11,313 bases of DNA from DATDCV01 sp036524155 (lineage in GTDB: Bacteria > Verrucomicrobiota > Verrucomicrobiia > Limisphaerales > UBA8199), in the NCBI GenBank assembly GCA_036524155.1, contig DATDCV010000420.1:1-11313 (forward strand). Reading direction: 5' to 3'. Both the position numbers and the translations under genes were made by a program. Below, in pieces: positions 7,656 to 11,313 of the stretch (its first letter is position 1; each line of letters opens with the position of its first letter). Below the pieces are notes generated by a model. It was given only the letters and a program-made list of their open reading frames with translations, ran no database searches and had not been told where the DNA came from.

Positions 7656-7940
7656 ATGAACACCGAGCCGCAACGCAGGCTCCTGAGAGCCATCTTCGGT
7701 CCGTTGGCGGGGAAACCCGACTACGAACACGACGACCAGGTCCACGTGCATCGGGACACGCGGGCGGCGAAACCGCCGGTGAGATCCTGCGGGCCGTTGC
7801 GGACTCCCGATGGATTCGAGACCGGCCTGGGGCGGGCGATAAGGCTGGGCGAAGCCGACCCGACGAGCCTCGAGACAGCAGCCCGAGGGGACCGGTATAC
7901 CGAGGCCATCCGGAATTACATCCCGAAACACGTGGACTAA
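7656..7940 (+). CDS. Small hypothetical protein (94 aa)
   Basis: ATG 7656 to TAA 7938-7940. The 94-residue product has a basic amphipathic start (MNTEPQRRLLRAIFG), a charged middle with an Asp/His cluster (EHDDQVHVHRD) and a helical end (SLETAARGDRYTEAIRNYIP). No signal peptide or membrane segment is seen, so it would be cytoplasmic. It sits 9 nt after the TAG of the 58-residue frame and in the same phase, so the two could be halves of one former gene of about 156 codons. A competing frame on the same strand (7505-7960) gives a low-complexity Arg/Pro/Gly-rich product and looks like a shadow. I do not recognise the family. Confidence 0.4.
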   Translation: MNTEPQRRLLRAIFGPLAGKPDYEHDDQVHVHRDTRAAKPPVRSCGPLRTPDGFETGLGRAIRLGEADPTSLETAARGDRYTEAIRNYIPKHVD

Positions 7941-8179
7941 GCGCCAACCTGCGGAGGTGAACTCCAGTCGAAGCTTGCGCCGCTCGGTTCCAGATTCGGA
8001 CGCAGCAACTCAGCTCGTCACCGCGAAAGGTGGGCTTTTCTATACTCTGACCTCACGGCGCCAGCTTACTGCGCCTCAACCCCACCCGCCTCTTCGACAC
8101 CCTTGGCCTCGGCTCCCCATTTGTTTCGGTTAATTTCAGCAACCTGATTACAAGAGTCGCCTTTTCACAACCGTTCTTC
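7941..8179 (+). other. Probable degenerate 5' coding remnant upstream of the DUF6345-like gene
   Basis: The frame of the downstream gene is open back to the TGA at 8048-8050 and reads protein-like (LLRLNPTRLFDTLGLGSP, then FVSVNF leading into the FlgD-Ig-like domain), although there is no ATG, GTG or TTG start in 8051-8179. Upstream, another + frame reads protein-like through about 8053 (DAATQLVTAKGGLFYTLTS). A frameshift or deletion near 8050-8060 in a once longer gene would explain both. This is an inference from reading frames only. Confidence 0.35.
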
Positions 8180-9598
8180 ATGCCCGAAGAGGGACAGACC
8201 CAGCAAGTCAGCGCTGTATTCGCTGCGAATGTGAACTGGACTTTGCAGATTCAGGACGCAAGCACTAACACCGTTCGCACGGCGACGGGCAGCGGCGGTT
8301 CGATGGTTTTCAATTGGGATGGCACCGGTAATGGAGGGACGAATTTGCCGGTCGGCAATTACACTTATCTAATCGCCGTTCAAACCAACGGTCTGCCGTT
8401 GCCTCAAGGTGGTGGTGGCCCATTAAATACAAACTTACGACCGCCGCCGGGGATGGCTGGTTCTCTTTTGAGTGCATCCAAAACAGACGCGTGGTATCCA
8501 ACTACAGTGAATGAAGCGTTATCAGCGGGCTTAACTTCATACTATTCTCTCTTCCCGCCGTTGCCGCCGATACGAAGCAATGGTGTCGTAATAACCTTTC
8601 CTTTCACCTGGGTTGAAATTCCAATTCCCGAAACGGTTCAGGACAGCTTTTTACTGGATGTTGCAGGCACCATGGTAAATGGACCCTCACAAGAGAAAGA
8701 CTGGTCTGGTCCGTCTTCACAATCCACTCGTTCGCCAGTCCGGCCACCTGCTTTGCCAACCAGAGGCCGGGCAGGCTTTTTCGGGGTTGCGTATGACACT
8801 TATCGGGGAGTCGCAAGCGGCTACTATAGGCTACCCCCATTAAACGGATTGCCCGGCACTCCTCCACCACGGCTTGAGCTAGAGGGACAAACGGTCTCTC
8901 TCAGCAGGTTTACTTACGGGGCAATGAAGCCACACATAGCCCAAGCCCGCAATTTTATCAAGGAAATGAAACGCGGGAATTGGGCCATGAGTTTTGATAG
9001 ATTTGATGACGCTTTGACTATTGGTGACTTGCGGGGTTCCGGGGCCAACATTTTTAACAACGTCAGCATTGGATTACTATTGCTTCACGGAACGTATGGA
9101 AGCTCGGAGGATTGGACAGCAAATGGCTGTCATCAGATGTATTTTCCAATCACCGCTGGTGCGAGCGCCCAATATTTGAGGATGTCTGAGATGAATTTGG
9201 GGAGCGCCGACACAAACGGCCTGAAATGGATGGCGATTCACGCCTGCTACAGCCTTTACGAGCCGAACTGGTGGAACATGCAGAATTATGCTGTTCAGCC
9301 TTACAACGGCAACCTGCATCTTTTACTCGGCATCGACTCCCTTTCTTGGGCTGACCTACAGATACAAGCAAACTGGGCCAAGTATATGACGCGTGGAAAA
9401 ATCGTGCTTACGCCGATGACAATTCAGGAAGCTTGGTTTACATCCGCTCGCGACGCTTACGGCGCCACTGGATTCAACTACACAGACCCAATCGTTTTTG
9501 CCGTCGCTGGTGATGCTGCATGCGCCAATGATGGGCTGCAAAACAACTCCCCTCCGGGCGGAACTCCTTATTACAACAGCCAGCAGGTTTGGCCATAA
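8180..9598 (+). CDS. FlgD-Ig-like plus DUF6345-like protein, candidate caspase-fold peptidase
   Basis: The product has 472 residues from ATG 8180, but this start cuts into a domain and has no ribosome binding site; the open frame extends to 8051, so the N-terminus is probably missing or begins at a non-standard codon. Residues about 1-66, plus upstream codons, resemble a FlgD-Ig-like domain: VNWTLQIQDASTNTVRTATG, then FNWDGTGNGGTNLPVGNYTY. A Pro-rich linker follows. The C-terminal domain (about 235-450) resembles DUF6345: GLLLLHGTYGSSEDW (298-312), GLKWMAIHACYSL (347-359), NGNLHLLLGIDSL (376-388) and TIQEAWFTSARDAYG (414-428). His303-Gly304 after a hydrophobic strand and Ala355-Cys356 after a second one match the catalytic dyad layout of clan CD peptidases such as caspases and gingipains. 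Activity is inferred, not shown. The next gene starts 1 nt after the stop. Base composition is less GC-rich than in the flanking genes. Confidence 0.7.
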   Translation: MPEEGQTQQVSAVFAANVNWTLQIQDASTNTVRTATGSGGSMVFNWDGTGNGGTNLPVGNYTYLIAVQTNGLPLPQGGGGPLNTNLRPPPGMAGSLLSASKTDAWYPTTVNEALSAGLTSYYSLFPPLPPIRSNGVVITFPFTWVEIPIPETVQDSFLLDVAGTMVNGPSQEKDWSGPSSQSTRSPVRPPALPTRGRAGFFGVAYDTYRGVASGYYRLPPLNGLPGTPPPRLELEGQTVSLSRFTYGAMKPHIAQARNFIKEMKRGNWAMSFDRFDDALTIGDLRGSGANIFNNVSIGLLLLHGTYGSSEDWTANGCHQMYFPITAGASAQYLRMSEMNLGSADTNGLKWMAIHACYSLYEPNWWNMQNYAVQPYNGNLHLLLGIDSLSWADLQIQANWAKYMTRGKIVLTPMTIQEAWFTSARDAYGATGFNYTDPIVFAVAGDAACANDGLQNNSPPGGTPYYNSQQVWP

Positions 9599-9599
9599 G

Positions 9600-10553
9600 A
9601 TGCGCAAACGCATTTCCCTTTTGTTAGTTCCACTGGTCTGTCTGACAGGTAGGTCACAACACCTGACATTTCAGTTTGGAACACCGTTCCAGCGCACGGA
9701 CCTTGACGTGCGCTGGAGCCTCACCTCAAACGAATTGCCGCGAATAGCATGGGTTTACCGTTTGTCGCCTCAGTATTTTTCGCCAGTCGCGGTATCAAAA
9801 CTCGCTGGTCTCGGGGGTTTCACCGATAAGGATATACTGCGCAGTAATGCAAGTGAGATAACATTCAAGAAGCCGGACTATGCACATTTCACGGTTTTGG
9901 CCTCCCTTGGCTTAATTGAGTTTAGCCCTAGTCAGCCGATTTATAGTGCAACCAATCTTGCGACGAACGTTCCGAGTCTTAGCCACTTGGCTGGTTTGAC
10001 CACCAATTTACTGGGAGAGCTTGGAATCAATGTCACGGACATTGAAAAGCAACCGGACGGTTCACCGAACTTCCACCTTTCCCAGCCTTTCACTGTGTAT
10101 GGCAATCACGGTAAATTTGTTACGAATATTGCTTTCCGTGCAGTCAGTTTCCGCCGTGCGGTAGATGGAGCTTCGGTTGTCGGAAACGGAGCGGGTGGAG
10201 ACTGCTACATTCAGTTCGGGGAAAATAACAAACCAGTTAAAATCTCCCTGTCTTGGAGGAACCTTGAAAGATACAAGGCTTACGAAACCGCTTCGCAGGA
10301 AACGATTACGAAATGGATAAGGCACGGAAAGGCTGTTCAAGGCAGGATTCGTATGGATGCCGAACCGATTGACTGGAAGGAAGTAAAAAGCATCACGATT
10401 ACATCAGCCAAACTTTGCTACTACGGCGGAAGCGGGGACAACCCCTCGGAATGGTTTATTCCGTTCGTTGCCCTCTGGGCAACTGTGGATAGGGGGCATG
10501 CGACCATTGACGTGGAAATTGACTGCCCAATTATTGACGAAGCAAGAAAATAA
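9600..10553 (+). CDS. Exported partner protein of the DUF6345-like gene (PepSY-like features)
   Basis: I chose ATG 9600, one base after the preceding stop, because it gives a 317-residue product with a signal peptide (MRKRISLLLVPLVCLTG) and invites translational coupling; an in-frame ATG at 9498 would lie inside the upstream gene and bury the signal. The mature part has two halves. Residues about 50-160 contain a YRLSP...VSKLAGLGGF-type alpha/beta stretch and a second LAGLTTNLLGELGI helix. Residues about 165-300 contain VTNIAFRAVSFRRAVDGASV, then GDCYIQFGENNKPVKISLSW, and later KLCYYGG with FIPFVALWAT. The R-x-VDG-x-xVVGNGAG / FG-x-NNKPVKI pattern recalls PepSY-type propeptide or inhibitor domains found with secreted peptidases, but the match is by eye and weak. 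It may act as an inhibitor, chaperone or substrate-binding partner of the preceding protein. Composition is again lower in GC. Confidence 0.65.
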   Translation: MRKRISLLLVPLVCLTGRSQHLTFQFGTPFQRTDLDVRWSLTSNELPRIAWVYRLSPQYFSPVAVSKLAGLGGFTDKDILRSNASEITFKKPDYAHFTVLASLGLIEFSPSQPIYSATNLATNVPSLSHLAGLTTNLLGELGINVTDIEKQPDGSPNFHLSQPFTVYGNHGKFVTNIAFRAVSFRRAVDGASVVGNGAGGDCYIQFGENNKPVKISLSWRNLERYKAYETASQETITKWIRHGKAVQGRIRMDAEPIDWKEVKSITITSAKLCYYGGSGDNPSEWFIPFVALWATVDRGHATIDVEIDCPIIDEARK

Positions 10554-10650
10554 CCTCTGAATTCAGGGATGTTTCATCTTGACCGCCCGTAAGGCCAAGC
10601 CATCCGCAAGCTCCTCCTCAGAGTCCACAGCATTCACAAACAGAGACCCC
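10554..10650 (+). other. Intergenic segment after the DUF6345-like gene pair
   Basis: 97 bases. A 10-bp palindrome (CTGAATTCAG, 10557-10566) lies just after the stop, but it has no useful loop and no T-tract, so I do not call a terminator. Base composition returns to C-rich by about 10600, marking the right edge of the lower-GC block. Confidence 0.35.
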
Positions 10651-10947
10651 ATGCTCACCACCCTCCCCACCCTCAAATCCCCCTTCGACAAAGAAACCCG
10701 CCGCCACCTCGCCCGCCAGGTCGATGGCACCCAGGAGCTCTCCCCCGACGAAACCGAAATCATCGCCACGCGGTACCCATTCGTGGCCGTCTGTGCCCGC
10801 AGGCGCGCCCGTGTGCGTCGCGGTGCCACTACCCGCAACCGGGGCCTCCGCCGCACGGCCAACTCAGCTCTCAACAGGCACGCTGAAATTACGCCCGCAG
10901 TCGCCCAAGTCGTGGAAAATGTCAGCCGGACAGCCAATAACCGCTAG
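10651..10947 (+). pseudogene. Possible remnant of a phage gp6-like head-tail connector gene
   Basis: The frame runs from ATG 10651 to TAG 10945-10947 (98 residues). Its first 45 codons use strongly C-ending codons and read LTTLPTLKSPFDKETRRHLA, then RQVDGTQELSPDETEIIATR and YPFVAV. From memory of phage gp6-like connector proteins, the FDKET-R-LAR / TQE-D-D-EI / YP string matches the family, but the usual 25-30 residues between TLKS and FDKE (a helix pair) are absent. After about codon 47 the sequence turns into Arg-rich filler (ARRRARVRRGA) and its end overlaps a more convincing minus-strand gene. A deleted, dead fragment is the best reading. It could also be a chance frame. Confidence 0.35.
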
Positions 10948-11067
10948 CAGTCGCACGGCATCCCGCACACTTCTCAGCCGTCGAGCCGTGTTTGGGTCTG
11001 TGGTCCAGGATATGCCGTCAGCAGCCAGAAAGTGCCCGGTTGCCCTCTGTCGCAGTAATATGCGCAT
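10864..11067 (-). CDS. Short conserved hypothetical protein (67 aa)
   Basis: Read from ATG 11067-11065 to TGA 10866-10864; GTG at 11076 is an alternative start three codons upstream. The product starts MRILLRQRATGHFLAADG, continues with SWTTDPNTARRLRS, then RDAVRLLAVIG, and ends in a short strand around DLGDCGRNFSVPV. This order (MRI-L-R---TG-F, W-T-DP--A, an Ala-rich helix, an acidic GD end) matches a short family of unknown function that I recall as frequent in Verrucomicrobiota and Planctomycetota genomes. It has no signal peptide or membrane segment. It overlaps the 3' end of a decaying + strand frame (10864-10947). Function unknown; moderate confidence that it is expressed. Confidence 0.5.
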   Translation of the reverse strand: MRILLRQRATGHFLAADGISWTTDPNTARRLRSVRDAVRLLAVIGCPADIFHDLGDCGRNFSVPVES

Positions 11068-11095
11068 AGCTCGCACGCTCGAAATAGCACATCGC

Positions 11096-11134
11096 GGTCC
11101 AAAGCAGCAGTGTCAAGGCCACCACTTTTGGACC
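11096..11134. repeat. 8-bp inverted repeat upstream of the small minus-strand gene
   Basis: GGTCCAAA at 11096-11103 and TTTGGACC at 11127-11134 are exact reverse complements with 23 nt between them. The repeat lies about 29-67 nt upstream of the 67-residue gene and could be a regulator site or part of the transcript leader. A perfect TTGACA occurs in the loop on the minus strand (11116-11111), but no well-spaced -10 box follows. Confidence 0.3.
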
Positions 11135-11231
11135 CCGCTATCTGTTTACCCCGCAGTCACCTCCAAATTTCGCCAGATTTCCCATTCCTGCAGAGCACCC
11201 CCAGCACCCCGCCAATTCTCCGCTGTGTTCT

Positions 11232-11264
11232 CCTTTAGCCTTTAGCCTTCAGCCTTTAGCCTTT
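11232..11264. repeat. Tandem 7-bp repeat CCTTTAG, about 4.5 copies
   Basis: Copies at 11232-11238, 11239-11245, 11246-11252 (one mismatch, CCTTCAG) and 11253-11259, with a partial fifth copy to about 11264. It is not in any believable gene. Confidence 0.75.
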
Positions 11265-11279
11265 CCTCCCGCCCCGCTC

Positions 11280-11295
11280 ACTAATTCACTAATTC
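11280..11295. repeat. Tandem 8-bp repeat ACTAATTC, two copies
   Basis: ACTAATTC at 11280-11287 and again at 11288-11295, followed by ACC. It lies 15 bp after the CCTTTAG repeat near the right edge of the window. The stretch 11135-11313 shows no gene on either strand. Confidence 0.65.
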
Positions 11296-11313
11296 ACCAG
11301 TCGATCCATCCCC

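Noticed and set aside
7335..7931. 198-codon minus-strand open frame in the sparse region
   Set aside because: No domain, signal or good codon pattern; it runs antisense to the more plausible small + strand frames and crosses the perfect hairpin at 7353-7369.
7505..7960. 151-codon + strand frame overlapping the two tiny genes
   Set aside because: The product is Arg/Pro/Gly/Glu-rich filler, and its third-position base pattern is worse than that of the overlapping frame.
10557..10566. Palindrome CTGAATTCAG just after the second gene of the DUF6345-like pair, as a terminator
   Set aside because: It has no loop of useful size, little stem GC and no T-tract.
10563..10937. 124-codon minus-strand open frame opposite the phage-like fragment
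   Set aside because: The + strand has stronger codon bias in the left half, and the 67-residue minus-strand gene in another frame is more convincing in the right half.
11084..11116. Possible promoter for the small minus-strand gene (TTGACA and TGCTAT on the minus strand)
   Set aside because: The boxes are 21 bp apart, too far for a normal sigma-70 promoter, and the -10 match is weak.
11232..11295. CRISPR-like array
   Set aside because: The units are 7-8 bp and directly adjacent, with no spacers.

Overview
The window looks like a chromosomal segment of a Verrucomicrobiota-type bacterium (Pedosphaera/Limisphaerales-like). This is inferred from gene content: a Tat-exported Gfo/Idh/MocA oxidoreductase, a secreted PQQ-type beta-propeller, an SSS-family symporter, a porin O/P relative and a secreted protein with a FlgD-Ig-like domain. 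There are no rRNA or tRNA genes and no CRISPR array. No taxonomic marker is present, so the assignment is tentative.

Region 1 (1-2580) is an envelope block on the + strand. It holds an outer-membrane transporter-like gene (SphA/MetA-pathway type) broken by two in-frame TAA codons, a small membrane-anchored conserved hypothetical protein, and a porin O/P family protein that keeps a signal peptide but lacks the N-terminal part of the barrel.

Region 2 (2699-7195) looks like a carbohydrate or organic-solute uptake and oxidation cassette. A secreted PQQ-like propeller is followed 19 nt later by a sodium:solute symporter. A Tat-exported NAD(P)-dependent-type oxidoreductase lies convergently, and its stop overlaps the symporter stop. 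Its usual EKP motif reads EAP.

Region 3 (7196-8180) is sparse and partly degenerate. It has two perfect hairpins, two tiny same-frame reading frames separated by a TAG, and an open stretch with no obvious start codon that leads into the next gene.

Region 4 (8180-10553) is lower in GC and holds a tight two-gene unit. The first gene is a secreted-type protein with an N-terminal FlgD-Ig-like domain and a C-terminal domain resembling DUF6345, with a His-Gly / Ala-Cys pair like that of caspase-fold (clan CD) peptidases. The second gene, 1 nt away, encodes an exported protein with a PepSY-like look. This candidate protease/partner pair is the most interesting content of the window.

Region 5 (10554-11313) contains a possible phage head-tail connector relic, a small minus-strand gene of a short conserved hypothetical family, an inverted repeat and short tandem repeats.
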